Position numbers and translations under genes: made by a program
The notes under the pieces: model-generated
What the model saw: the letters and a program-made list of their open reading frames with translations, nothing else
What the model was told of the DNA's origin: nothing
The model's database searches: none
Assembly: GCF_019399895.1 (NCBI RefSeq)
Contig: NC_091885.1
Location: 434,001 to 498,000, forward strand
Length of the DNA stretch: 64,000 nt
Source of the DNA: Cardiocondyla obscurior
Lineage: Eukaryota; Arthropoda; Insecta; Hymenoptera; Formicidae
Direction of reading: 5' to 3'
In this document: one piece after another, positions 39,111 to 49,971 of the stretch
Layout of the letters: each line of letters starts with the position of its first letter
How positions within the stretch are numbered: position 1 is the stretch's first letter

Positions 39111-39455
39111 ACCACGTTCAATAAACATAACCATATCAATGTCAGTAAGAAGTTCAAATTTTACACCCGTGTGTTTTAACATCGCGTCCCACGTAAAACC
39201 TGGTAAGGTGTAATAATATGCGGGATCAAGTTTGTAACTCACTATACAGCTGTCTCTAAAGTTTTCAAATATGTCAGCTAATAACAAGACATCAGTTTTT
39301 AAATACAGATCACTGTATTCTCCGAGCGTTTGAATTGAGAATCGTTGCCAGATATCTATAGCGTGTGCATAATCATTTTCGGATACTGTATCATCAGTCA
39401 ATGAGCTGTAAAATGATTCACGTGGAGGCAAACATACATCTTCCAATTCCGCAAA
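39111..39455 (-). pseudogene. polB: PolB middle fragment, part 1 (inverted)
   Basis: Minus-strand frame reading EDVCLPPRESFYSSL ... LGEYSDLYLKTDVLLLADIF ... YYYTLPGFTWDAMLKHTGVKFELL ... MVMFIERG. YLKTD resembles the ExoIII (Yx3D) motif of family-B polymerases. The frame joins 32760-32656 across BEL-1. Upstream it ends at the edge of the right inverted repeat (about 39456). It lies in opposite orientation to the N-terminal half at 31173-32655. Confidence 0.75.
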
Positions 39456-39829
39456 CCTTGCAATCTTTATATGATATTATTTTTATTACATTTTAATAGC
39501 GGCGCCTACAAATTTGCGCTTCTGATGCAATCTTCATAACATTATCGCTTATATAAAAACACTGTTTTTTTCATTTAAGACTAAACGCTTGTAATCCACA
39601 CCATTGCCTGAGATAACTGGCACGTGCGGCGTCTGCAAATCTTGCATTTCCAATGCAGTGCAGTAGCACGTGTGGTGCCCGCAAATCTTGCATTTCTGAT
39701 GCAATCTTTATGATATCACTTTTTATTTTAAGACTAATGCTTGTGATCCCCGCTATTACCTACAAATGTGATCTATACAAATACCATCGGGTGACAGTTC
39801 ACTAAATTTATATTTTGTGTTAAGAGAAT

Positions 39830-40225
39830 ATGGCTGATTTAAATGCTGTAAATGACAATGGAGAATTAATGGATTTATCTGATGAGGACGATATTGGATT
39901 GCCCAACGATAGTGATTATATGAGTGATCAAAGTGAAGATCTTGAAGATTGTATTTCTCGAAAAATAGATTCACCACAACTTTTCGCGCTTAATGGACGT
40001 ACTAAACATTGTATGTTGTCTTTTTATTATTGCACACCTAGTGAAGCTATAGCAGTATGTGCACCATGTATGATTAATTTAGCTGATGTGGGTGGGCCAA
40101 TGATTGCCATTCGCAAACATGAAATTGATACTCAAAACGCATTATGCGGTAGATCATGTGGTAATTGTGGACTTCCAATGTATATGATAATTCCATGCAA
40201 CATGTGTCCTGTGTGTGTTGCCTAG
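39830..40225 (+). CDS. 131-aa acidic, cysteine-rich protein (right copy)
   Basis: Same amino-acid sequence as the left copy at 30055-29660. Acidic N-terminus and CxxC-rich C-terminus. Transcription would run outward, toward the palindromic tip, in both repeats. Function unknown. Confidence 0.55.
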   Translation: MADLNAVNDNGELMDLSDEDDIGLPNDSDYMSDQSEDLEDCISRKIDSPQLFALNGRTKHCMLSFYYCTPSEAIAVCAPCMINLADVGGPMIAIRKHEIDTQNALCGRSCGNCGLPMYMIIPCNMCPVCVA

Positions 40226-40309
40226 GAATAAAACTTACACAATTTGAAGATTTAATCCCCCCCACTTAATTGATGCATTTCTTATTAGTGGTGGGGATAT
40301 ATATATATA

Positions 40310-40316
40310 TATAAAA
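40310..40316 (+). promoter_or_regulatory. TATA box of the right PC4-like gene
   Basis: A run of TA repeats ends in TATAAAA, about 73 bases before the ATG at 40389; mirrored on the left side. Confidence 0.4.
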
Positions 40317-40388
40317 TCTCGGAACAATTATATCACATTAAATGTAACACGCGCATCAAACTGATCTGTTATTACCGTTCTTAATGTG

Positions 40389-41157
40389 ATGGATTTTTAC
40401 GTGCCAACTAATACAAATATGGAATTTAATGTGCCAGCTAATACATCATATGCGTGTAATATGAATTATTACACGCCAGCTAATGCATCTAGCACATCGT
40501 GTGTGAATAATGAGTGAGTATTAATTTTTCTAACTAAAAAATTTTTTTTAATACAAACTTTATATGGTCATTTTTTTTTGTTTTTACACTAGCTCATCTA
40601 AAGATCATGCAATCCGTATTCTATGTAAGCGATATGCATTGACGGCTACGAGTTATAAATATTTAGAAATTGGTGTTAATGTTGGAACACCTAGTTATGT
40701 GGAAATTATTATTGGCGATAATCGAGGATTGGAAATGCCGTTATCTCTCGAGGCTTGGAAATCACTCTGCGAGTATCGCGCAAACATTTTGAGTTTGCTC
40801 CACAACGATTTTAAAAATCTTCAAGACTTCGTGTACCTCGGTGCGTTGACAGCCAGACTACGCAACTTTAATGGCATGGATGTCCTGCGATTTGAATCAG
40901 CTGGCAAATGCTTAATGATGATGGAATCGACATTTCTTAAAATGATTGATCTTGATGAGTGTATTACATTAGCGTTTAATAAATTAACATCTTTTCTTAA
41001 AATAATTGATTCAAAATTTGCACGATTTGCTAGCATCGCTTCCACTGCTAAAACTCGTGACGAGGTTGTAAGCGCGATACATGCTAGCGATTGCTATGAT
41101 GGGAATCAAATTGTTGATTGTGAGCTGCTAGCTCTAGTATTCGGAGCGCGAAAGTAA
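40389..41157 (+). CDS. Spliced ~229-aa protein, PC4-like fold suspected (right copy)
   Basis: Exon 1 is 40389-40513 and exon 2 is 40593-41157. The 79-bp intron begins GTGAGTATT and ends TTTTTACACTAG; splicing keeps the frame. Differs from the left copy by single residues (D versus N at the exon joint, GKC versus GKY in the helical part). Asn/Thr/Pro-rich N-terminus, strand-rich middle (EIGVNVGTPSYVEIIIGDN), LSLEAWKSL, then a long helical half ending in FGARK. Possible single-strand DNA-binding or transcription-factor role, by fold resemblance only. Confidence 0.6.
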
Positions 41158-41216
41158 TATTATATTATATTATATTATATTATATTATATTATATTATAT
41201 TGTATTATATTATATT
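41158..41216. repeat. TATTA microsatellite (right)
   Basis: Mirror of the array at 28668-28729. Confidence 0.8.
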
Positions 41217-41666
41217 AAAAACATTTTTTATTGCCATCAAAATATACAAATAATGTTATATTTTATAATAAATATATAATTTAAATGTTTATATTAAAAA
41301 AATTTTTTATTGTTGCATTTTTCCCCCAATGTCCATGAACTATTGATTGATTGATCTCATACATATTTCTTTAAAAACTCGGAATTAAATGTAAAAAGAT
41401 TTGCGTAAGTATATGTCACATTTTCGAGATACATCTTTTAAATGAAATAATTTCTTAATCTCTCATTGCGTGATAGAATGCATCTTAAGTTTCAAACGTG
41501 CTAAACGTTGTAAAAGATTCTCACGAGTATATGTCACACCTTCGGGACTGCTGTTGATAAAAAATGCTTTCGTTTTCTTTCTGACTGTCTGCAGTGAGCT
41601 CGTAGCTGTTGCCTGTCAGTCGCATGCTGATTTTTTCAAGTGCAACACGTCTAATTAACTTCTTAA

Positions 41667-41999
41667 ATGGAAAAAAAGTGTGCATCGTTGGTACACATTC
41701 TCGCGCGCCGCGAGTTGGGGGATCGCACCCCGTTTAGTGCAGGCGGTGTGTGGTGTAGCACACACCAAAAAAACAGTTCAGCTCAATTGAGCTTATATTA
41801 CGATAATCACATACGCGGTGAGTGCGAACGTGGCGAAATATTGACTTTTGACAGAACACCTCGTTCTGTTCCCGAAAATCCCGTGGGTGACGAGTGTGGG
41901 TACGTTATAGACAAGCGGATGAACTTGTGCACCCACGGGAAACGATTCGCCTTTGTAGACAGCGAATTGCCGCGGGTGAAAAAAATGCGGCAAAATTAA
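41667..41999 (+). CDS. Conserved element-X small protein, right copy (110 aa)
   Basis: ATG at 41667 (MEKKCASLVHIL...), ending ...PRVKKMRQN. The C-terminus agrees with X1 (...IKRMQQN), so this copy, not the left one, keeps the ancestral frame. Conserved blocks GDRTPFS, GGVWC, NLCTH. No family recognised. It lies between the PC4-like gene and the terminal palindrome. Confidence 0.55.
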   Translation: MEKKCASLVHILARRELGDRTPFSAGGVWCSTHQKNSSAQLSLYYDNHIRGECERGEILTFDRTPRSVPENPVGDECGYVIDKRMNLCTHGKRFAFVDSELPRVKKMRQN

Positions 42000-42071
42000 A
42001 AAACGTAAGTTTTTATTTTATTTGTAATATATATTAACGGTGGTTGCTAGCGCGGGGTGTTGTAAGGGGAA

Positions 42072-42283
42072 TAAACACGGGTTCTAACTCAGGAGCGTTG
42101 AGGGAGGCGAGGGGACGGGGGAAAAAATCCGCGATGAGAGGAGCGCGGGGAGAGGTAGCCGTAGGTGGGAAGAGACGGGGGGTATGAATGGGCGACAGAT
42201 ACCCCCCGTCTCTTCCCACCTACGGCTACCTCCCCGCTCCTCTCATCAGGATTTTTCCTCCCCTCCTCCCTCCCCCGTGTTTA
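42072..42283. repeat. Right terminal palindrome of X2
   Basis: TAAACACGGGTTCTAACTC... is mirrored by CCTACGGCTACCTCCCCGC...CCCGTGTTTA. The outer arm lacks about 20-30 bases near the tip (the AACGCTCCTGAGTTAGAA segment), so the tip has suffered a small deletion. Spacer ATGAATGGGCG is the inverse of the left one. Confidence 0.85.
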
Positions 42284-42289
42284 CTTATT

Positions 42290-42820
42290 CTAATTTATCT
42301 AATTTGCAAGGAACGTGGTCACAGTGCCGACAAATGTCGGCATCGGAATCCGCAAAGTTATTGACCAGTAACATTAATAAATGAAAACCTTTTGACTTGT
42401 CAAATATGCACTAAAACCGGGAATACGGCTAAGAATTGTAAAGTAAATACAAATAAACCCACAGTTATCTGTCAATGGTGCGATAAGCTCGGGCACTCAG
42501 CTCATAATTGTTGGAAAAAACAAAACGAATTCAAAAATTCAGATAACAAATTCAGAACTGTTTGTCAAATTTGTAATAATAACGGGCATAATGCTAAAGA
42601 ATGCCGATTTAAAACGGAACAAAGTTCAATATCTAAAAATTCGTTATTCTGCCGGTACTGTAAAAAAAAAGGACACCTCCTGGAAAATTGCGAACTAAGA
42701 TCAATAAATAATGATCGCCGGAAAAATATGAATGCGGGAAACTTACTCGGCCCCTCAAAAACGGGCGTGACAGAGGGGACCGAACGGATTTCACGCCCCT
42801 CGACCAGTCAAAGATCATAA
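42290..42820 (+). pseudogene. Gypsy-E gag C-terminus with multiple zinc knuckles
   Basis: Starts inside the first knuckle (CKERGHSADKC) and continues in frame through one TGA (42362-42364) to four more cysteine units (CTKTGNTAKNC, CDKLGHSAHNC, CNNNGHNAKEC, CKKKGHLLENC). The second has Asn in place of the zinc-binding His. It ends RSTSQRS, overlapping the start of pol in the -1 frame, as in errantivirus-type gag-pol. Confidence 0.75.
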
Positions 42821-45800
42821 GAAATTCGCTGTTCTGCGACGTCCGGCCTGTCACTGTTAATCTTGATAAACAGAGCCATGTACCAACAATTCAAAGAAAT
42901 TTGCACGGGATAGATTTGATCTTTATGTTGGACACAGGCTCCGGGCCGAATATCGTCAAAGAGCAATTTTTATCCGGGAGTGAAATAGTTAATCACAGCG
43001 TAGTGTTAAAATTGAGTGGAATCAACGAGCATCCAGTTTACACTCTCGGTGAAACAAAATTAAATCTCTTTAAGATACCAGTGACGTTTCATGTGGTTCC
43101 TGGCGATTTTCCTATAACACAAGCCGGCATACTCGGAAACGATTTCTTTACGCAGACGGGTAGCAAAATCGACTACGCGAAGGAAAACTTAAAAATATCG
43201 GGAACCAACGTTTCGTTCTTCTCACCAGAAAAAATTACCGTACCTCCGCATACTGAATCATTATTTTTCGTAAGAATAGGGAACCCACAAATAAAAAAGG
43301 GCTACATTCCGAAGATAAGATTAGCCGATGGAATCAGTCTGGGAGACACGATAGCGGAAAATGTTGACGGAAAAACTTATCTGAGTATCATAAGTACTAC
43401 AGATAAAGAAACTGAAGTTCAAGTGCCCACCATGAACCTCGAACCTCTTATCAATAATTGTTCAATTAATCGGAAAATTATCGATCAACGGAATAAAGTA
43501 AAAAATTTGCAAGACTCTGATGGCAACCAAACTATCCACGATGTAAATTGCAAAGACGAAGAATCCGAATCCGAAAATTTTGAAGACTCCAGAGAGGGAA
43601 GTATCCAAACCTCTCGCGAAGCAAATAATATACAAGAAGTACGAGAGAAGGATGCAGTGACATCGCTCGGCTCTGAAAAATCCAGAGAGGGAAATCTCCA
43701 AACCTCTTCTTTAATTAATAATAATAATAAATTGTCTTCAAAATTCGCAAAAAACTTGCAAAGTTCCCAAGAGTGCTTCACGATATCGAATAAAGATTCG
43801 GAAGACCGATTCAACAAAATAATACAACTATTACGTTTAAATCATTTGAATGTAATAGAAAAGAAAAATATAATTAAAATCATAACGGAAAATCAGGAAA
43901 GATTCCACATACCAGGGGAACAACTCACCGCTACTCACGTACTGCAGCATCAGATTCCAACCACGGATGATCAACCAATAAATACTAGACAGTATCGATT
44001 TCCGCAGATACATAAAGAAGAAATAAATAAACAAGCTGAAGAATTACTAAAAGGAAGCATAGTCAAGCCATCTCAATCACCTTACAACACGCCTATCTGG
44101 ATCGTACTGAAAAAGGAAGATTCGCAAGGAAATAAACGATGGAGGATGGTATTAGATTTCCGTGCATTAAACGAAAAAACCATTGGCGATGCATATCCAC
44201 TACCGAATATTACGGATATCCTAGATCAACTAGGAGGCGCACGATATTTTTCCGTGTGTGACTTAGCCTAAGGCTTTCACCAAATAAAAATGGCACCAGA
44301 AGATAGTCACAAAACCGCCTTTACGACGCCTTTTGGTCATTATGAATTTGCTAAAATGTCTTTTGGATTAAAAAATGCTCCCGCTACATTCCAACGCTTA
44401 ATGGATATCGTATTGGCTGCATTACAAGGACAAGAATTATTCGTATACATGGATGACATCGTTGTTTACGCTACTACGTTAGAAGAACACGAAGAAAAAT
44501 TCAAGAAATTAATGAAACGATTAGAAGATGCTAATCTGAAACTTCAGCCCGATAAATGCGAATTTTTACAAAGCGAAGTCACTTATCTTGGACATGTGAT
44601 TAGCAAGAACGGAGTAAAACCAGATCCGAAGAAATTGGAAGCTGTAAAATCATTTCCACGGCCCAAAACATCAAAAAATATAAAACAATTTATCGGACTA
44701 GCAGGATACTATAGAAGATTTATACCTGAGTTTTCTAAATTAGCTAAGCCTTTAACAAATCTGTTAAAAGGCGATATAGCTTTCAAATGGACATCCATTC
44801 AAGAGGAAGCATTTAAAATCTTGAAACAAAAACTCTGTGAAGAACCCGTGCTACAATATCCAGATTTTTCAAAACCTTTCATCTTAACCACAGACGCTTC
44901 TGGAATCGCAATAGGAGGCATATTATCACAAGGAGAAATTAATAAAGATCAACCTATAGCTTATGCCTCCAGAACATTAAGTGATAACGAAATAAAATAC
45001 GATACTTACGAAAAGGAAGCTCTAGCAATAGTCTACTGTGTGAAACATTTTCGTCCTTACTTACACGGTCGAAAATTTACATTAGTCACGGATCATAAGC
45101 TTTTATTATGGTTTAAAAACGCACAAGACGCCAATATGCGAATACTGCGTTGGAGATTAAAACTGGCAGAATACGACTACGAGGTAGTATATAAAGCCGG
45201 AAAAACAAATGTCAACGCCGACGCCTTATCAAGAAATCCAGTGGAACAAACACCGTGTAACATAATTCATCGAAAGAAAACTTTAAATCCAGATGATCCT
45301 AAGGATGCAGAAATAATTGCCAAAATGTTAGAAGAATTTGACAGCGATAGCGAAGAAGAAGAAGAGGAAGAAGATTTTAAATTATATCTATCTGATAATG
45401 AAGATTTTACGATCGACGACCAAATAGAGAATGAATTTGCTCTCGAAAAAGAAGAAAAACAGCCGCCACTTCAAATAACAAAAGAGGTGTCAACTCATAA
45501 TCTTCCAGTCACAAATAGAATTCAAACACGGAGCCAAACAGCTAAAAGAGAACAAAATAAAGAAAATTCCGACCAAGAAAGTAAAACGCACGAGGATAAG
45601 AGTGATAACGAATCTGAAACAAAATCAACGCCAGTTATCACCGATATACGCGTAAGGAAAACCAACGTTATAGATACTCGTGACCTACTATTCTTGAGAA
45701 AAGATAACGTGACATACTTTACAGATACTAGCGGAAAACCTTTAGATTCTGGATCTCAAAAATTATTCGAGCGAAATAAACTCCCTAAAATACCATCACT

Positions 45801-47139
45801 TACAGTGGGAAAAGCCGAAATAATTAAATACAAAAAATATTATCACATAGTTCTACCTATCAGTGAAGGATCGAGAGAAGGACCAACAATGACATTAAAT
45901 CATATTAAAAATGCTATAAAAGATTTGCAAACAATTTCCGAAGAATTCAATCTGGAAACCATCAGCATAGCAAAAACAGATTTTGTTAATAACGTGCCAT
46001 GGAGCGACATCAAACGACTACTGCAGTTAATTTTTATCGAAGCAACGACTAAAATAATAATTTGCAATGGATTAATTAAATATCCACCAGCCGATTTACG
46101 CACAGTAATAATAAGTGAAACACATTGTTCACCGACAGGAGGACATCGTGGAGTAACGAAAACATACAACAGAATAAAACATAAATATTACTGGGAGAAC
46201 TTAAAAACGGATATCCAGAAATTCATACAGCAGTGTTTACAGTGTCAACTAAAAAAATTAGTGAGAGTGAAAACTAAACAACCAATGATGATTACCGATA
46301 CACCAGGATCATCTTTCGATAAAGTAGCCATGGATATCGTGGGACCCTTGCCGAAAACGGAAAGGGGAAACGAATACATATTAACAATGCAAGATCAATT
46401 AACTAAATTTTGCATGGGAATACCATTGTCGGATCAAACCTCCGAAACAATAGCAGAAGCATTTGTTAATCAATTCATCTGTATAATGGGAGCTCCAAAA
46501 GCAATTCTAACGGATCAAGGCAGAAATTTTATAAGTGAATTAATGAAAAAAGTTGCCAAAATATTCAGAATTCGCAAATTCCGTACTACAGCATTTCACC
46601 CGCAATAAAATGGCTCATTGGAAAGATCTCATCACGCTCTGGGGGAATATTTAAAACAATACGCGAATAATCAAAACCAGTGGGATAAGTGGATAAGTCT
46701 CGCGATATATAATTACAATACAAGCGTGCACGAAGCCACTAAACATACACCATACGAATTAGTATTCGGAAAAATTGCCAGAATTCCATCAAACGAACCA
46801 CTGGGACCAGAAGATAAACTAGCTAATTACGATGAATATTTAATAGACCTCGTCACTCAATTACATACTATACAAGGAAATGCACGAGAAAACGTAATCG
46901 AAGCAAAAAATAAATCAAAGAAATATTACGATAAAAAATTAAATACGCAAACTTTTAAACCCGGTGATTTCGTATTCATGTTAAAAGGTCCGAAACCTGG
47001 CAAATTCGGTGATCATTATTCTGGACCTCACGAAATTATGGAAATTTTAAATAGAAATAACATAAAAATTAAAATCAATAAAAATAGCCGAATTGTGCAT
47101 CCTAATCGTTTAAGAATTTCACATATTAAAAATCACTAA
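42784..47139 (+). pseudogene. pol: Gypsy-E pol, two nonsense mutations
   Basis: Protease (FMLDTGSGPNIVKEQF), RT (fingers from about 43980; YMDDIVVYA about 44450), RNase H (TTDASGIAIGGILSQ), then an unusually long acidic linker (about 45240-45900, with EEEEEEDF and TRSQTAK), integrase zinc region (HCSPTGGHRG...CLQCQ), DIVGPL, TDQGRNF, NGSLERSH and C-terminal domain to HPNRLRISH. TAA at 44269-44271 lies in the DLA-GFHQ segment and TAA at 46606-46608 between HPQ and NGS; both positions are usually Ser, so TCA to TAA changes are likely. pol overlaps gag in the -1 frame. Confidence 0.88.
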
Positions 47140-47156
47140 CCAATTAAATTTTTCAG

Positions 47157-49160
47157 ATGGACCATTACCGCAAATTAATTATACTCTTGTTACTAACTAT
47201 ATCGATCTCTTCCACCCATGGGATAATAGGATACGATTGTGGCTCAGCAGCAGCTAATCTAACGACGCTATCTCTTATTGACCTAGAAGAATGTGATATT
47301 CCGACCGTTTCAATAAATACTACACAAGTTTATCTACAGCTACTTCAAATAGACGACTTTACAAGTGTGAAAGTTATACAGTGCAAAGTGGAAATAGACC
47401 GGATGATTAAAAAATGCGGAATGTTTTCGCACACCATGGAAGTGCATAATGGAAAATATTCATATATACACGAAGTCTCTAGAGAAGTATGTCAACATAT
47501 GCATCTGGATGGAACATTTACGATTGGCAACACACTAATAACCGGATTAAAACCGAATGCTACCGCAAGCCGTCCTGTGGTCCTGGCCGGAAGTGTGGAC
47601 AACGACGGAGCCTGTTCCGGAGCCGCCTACTCCGATCCTTACGGAACATGGGAGCAAGTCATCGTATTAAGCACTATCAAAATAACTCTACAAGATTACT
47701 CTGCAAACATCCGACTAAATTCTAATCAAGTGTTATTAAGATCCGGAGTTGTGTGCGAATTAAAAGCTACACGCTGCACCGATATGGAAGGAGGCAATAC
47801 CTTCTGGGAACCTCAGCCGGGCGACACTTGCAATCTTCGAGGATACAGTCTTTTATACAGAGGAATCGCCGAAAGCATAACCGACTATAACGTAGAACCA
47901 CCGCAAATTGTGTACACCATAAACCAACGAGACATAGTTTTTGCCTTAACCAGAACGGGCGAATATACGAGCTGCGGATTTACATTAACGCAGACTGAGC
48001 ATCCGAAATTAGTAATATTTTTAACCGATCCAAATGGATATATATTTAAAAATTACAGATCCTCGGCATCCTACGATTTATTCACATATGTTAATTCAAA
48101 ATTTGTTTACGTAGAAAGGCATGTACGACAGCAATTTAATTTATTATACAGAAATGTAATACTAGAACAATGCAGATTAGAATTACAATTATTAAGAAAT
48201 TCTTTAGCAATAGCAACACAATCGCCAGACATCTTCGCTTTTCACTTCATAAAAGGACCAGGATACATGGCCGTATCAACAGGAGAAGTAATTCACATTA
48301 TAAAATGTGTACCCACGGAAGTAAAAATTGCAAGCACAGAAGAATGTTACGATCAACTTCCAGTAATACGAGGAAACGAAACTTATTTCCTAACACCACA
48401 AACGCATATATTATTACAACAGGGAACTCAAATAAACTGCAACCCTTTGGCTCCAGCAATGTTCAGATTAGATAACTCGTGGTATAAATTTTTGCCAAGA
48501 CCAGTGGAATCAGTACGTCCTACTGTCATGAAACCAATGACAAGACCAACTTGGAAATATGTGAGCCCAGGATCATTAGCCACGAGCGGAATATATACAC
48601 AAACGGATTTAGACGATTTGAAAAATCACATAATGTTTCCAGCCGAACGACCAGCCATTCTTAACACCCTTGCAAGAGGAATCATGGGCGAACCAACATT
48701 AATCCAAGGAGGCTCAATCTCTAATTTAATTGACAAAGCATCGATAGAAAGAATCGCAATATCAACCTGGCAAAAATTTTGGAGCAAATTTTTAATTTTT
48801 GGCAATATTAGCGCAGGATTAATGGGAATATATCTTACTTGCAGAGCAATTAAATTATTAATAGATACTCTCGTACATGGCTATGCCTTACACACGGTTT
48901 ATGGATGGTCAATCTACTTGATAGGAGCAATCTGGGATTCTATAACCAACCTACTGCTACATCTGGGAAAAGGAAGGAACAAATACGAGAAGGCCAGCGC
49001 TCCTAAACAAGATCCAGAAACAACGTTCGCCCAGAATCATCTAGAGATGGAAAATTTACATCCAAAAGTTTATCCAACTATACCAGTAGAAAAAACAGCA
49101 GCATATACGTTCGAATTAAAAGAATTAAAAAAAATATATAAAATTGAAAAAAAAAAATAA
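47157..49160 (+). CDS. env: Chuvirus-like envelope glycoprotein, 667 aa, intact
   Basis: Signal peptide (MDHYRKLIILLLLTISIS, cleavage after about residue 21), then GIIGYDCGSAAANLTTLSL...ECDIP, the opening typical of glycoproteins related to chuviruses (Jingchuvirales) that are found as captured env genes in insect LTR elements. The ectodomain has numerous paired cysteines and several N-x-T/S sites. Two hydrophobic segments (GNISAGLMGIYLTCRAIKLL about 548-567 and YGWSIYLIGAIW about 580) precede a cytoplasmic-type tail. The ATG is 18 bases after the pol stop. Unrelated to the F-like env of Gypsy-A to -D. Open over its full length although the pol of the same element is dead. Assignment is from motif memory. 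Confidence 0.75.
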   Translation: MDHYRKLIILLLLTISISSTHGIIGYDCGSAAANLTTLSLIDLEECDIPTVSINTTQVYLQLLQIDDFTSVKVIQCKVEIDRMIKKCGMFSHTMEVHNGKYSYIHEVSREVCQHMHLDGTFTIGNTLITGLKPNATASRPVVLAGSVDNDGACSGAAYSDPYGTWEQVIVLSTIKITLQDYSANIRLNSNQVLLRSGVVCELKATRCTDMEGGNTFWEPQPGDTCNLRGYSLLYRGIAESITDYNVEPPQIVYTINQRDIVFALTRTGEYTSCGFTLTQTEHPKLVIFLTDPNGYIFKNYRSSASYDLFTYVNSKFVYVERHVRQQFNLLYRNVILEQCRLELQLLRNSLAIATQSPDIFAFHFIKGPGYMAVSTGEVIHIIKCVPTEVKIASTEECYDQLPVIRGNETYFLTPQTHILLQQGTQINCNPLAPAMFRLDNSWYKFLPRPVESVRPTVMKPMTRPTWKYVSPGSLATSGIYTQTDLDDLKNHIMFPAERPAILNTLARGIMGEPTLIQGGSISNLIDKASIERIAISTWQKFWSKFLIFGNISAGLMGIYLTCRAIKLLIDTLVHGYALHTVYGWSIYLIGAIWDSITNLLLHLGKGRNKYEKASAPKQDPETTFAQNHLEMENLHPKVYPTIPVEKTAAYTFELKELKKIYKIEKKK

Positions 49161-49473
49161 ATAATAAAAAAAACATATAATAATAAAAAGAAAAATAAAA
49201 ATTAAAAAAAAAAAAATATATATATACAGGGTGTCCCAGACCAATGTCACTTTTTTTTAATAGTAGGTGTATAAGTTTTAAATAATTAATGATTAGCGGA
49301 AACGAATTCCTAGCCTTCCCGGCGCCGTCGCGTCACTCAATACGCACTTTAAATAAATATCGCTTAATGCTAGCCCTTTCTTTGTTTCATCAGACAAAGA
49401 TTAAGCACGTATTCAGTCTTAATAACGTTCTGCCAATACGCAGTGCCATTTTCGGGCTAACGTCACGAACAAT
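49161..49473. other. A-rich tail and short mobile-element remnant
   Basis: An A-rich stretch to about 49215 is followed by TATACAGGGTGTCCCAGACC, a phrase like the terminal end of many insect transposon remnants, then unassigned sequence. No gene or LTR identified. Confidence 0.3.
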
Positions 49474-49874
49474 TGTAAAATTAGAACTATAACATCCGGC
49501 TAGCAACGCAAGACGATCCTGCAGATTCTGAGATCGCCGGAAACCCCGGGATCGCGTCCTCGCTAAAACAAAGAACTTGTGCTAAGCACTTGTCATCAAT
49601 CTGCTAATAGCGTCAGTATCCCCTGAGTCTTGCCCGAAGACACTTCATGCGATTTTATCGTTACGAATTCAACTCTGTTTTAAAAGGCAATTGTGTGCTC
49701 GCATTTTCACTTTCGCGTTTCGCGCTTGCTTTCAAATTCGCGTGGCTCGCGTTGGTGAAATTTGTATTCTGCAAGTGAAAAATAAAGTGCATAATTTTCG
49801 AGAACGCATTAAAAATAAATCATCCTTTCTTAACTCCTTCACCTCATTCTTGTGAACCTGGAATTTGCCGGAAC
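49474..49874 (+). repeat. Probable BEL-2 5' LTR
   Basis: The right end ...GCCGGAACA precedes the primer site by three bases. The left boundary (TGTAAAATTAG at 49474) is a guess, as the 3' LTR is outside the window. AATAAAGTGCATAA near 49790 could be the polyadenylation signal. Confidence 0.5.
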
Positions 49875-49877
49875 ATT

Positions 49878-49895
49878 TGGTCCTTCGAGCCGGAT
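49878..49895 (+). other. BEL-2 primer-binding site, tRNA-Tyr
   Basis: TGGTCCTTCGAGCCGGAT, identical to the BEL-1 site. Confidence 0.8.
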
Positions 49896-49971
49896 ATCTT
49901 ATCTTCGCCTCTCATTTAATCCTAGCCAAGCGTTCTAGTGATCTTTGAGTGAAGTGAATGAATTGTGGAAA

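Larger units (their letters stand above)
27592..42283. mobile_element. Element X copy X2: virus-like DNA element with long inverted repeats
   Basis: 14.7 kb including a 6.35-kb BEL insertion, so about 8.3 kb originally. Inverted repeats of about 2.8 kb (27592 to about 30420 and about 39457 to 42283) start TAAACACGGG and carry the same three genes in mirror orientation. Outermost about 215 bp of each repeat is a palindrome. The unique centre holds pieces of a protein-primed-type family-B DNA polymerase. Flanks (AGTTG, CTTAT) show no clear target duplication. Family knowledge: PolB plus inverted repeats occurs in Polintons, adintoviruses and bidnaviruses; no integrase, packaging ATPase or capsid gene is seen here. 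Classification is inferred. Confidence 0.75.
42284..49160 (+). mobile_element. Gypsy-E with chuvirus-like env (5' part missing here)
   Basis: Gag C-terminus, pol and env in order, plus strand. The left end is cut by the X2 tip; the N-terminal gag, primer site and 5' LTR may be those at 2907-3984. No 3' LTR is seen after env. gag and pol contain three in-frame stops, whereas env is open throughout. Confidence 0.85.

Noticed and set aside
27592..42283. Element X as a simple segmental inverted duplication of host DNA
   Set aside because: A third, diverged copy of the tip (X1), the PolB remnants and matching palindromes at all ends fit a mobile or viral element better; misassembly cannot be fully excluded.
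27592..42283. Element X as a canonical Polinton/Maverick
   Set aside because: No retroviral-type integrase, packaging ATPase, protease or capsid genes are visible and the unique centre is only about 2.7 kb; at most a defective relative.
47157..49160. Recent integration of an exogenous chuvirus
   Set aside because: The gene sits directly behind a Gypsy pol in the env position, 18 bases from the pol stop, so it travels as the element's own env.
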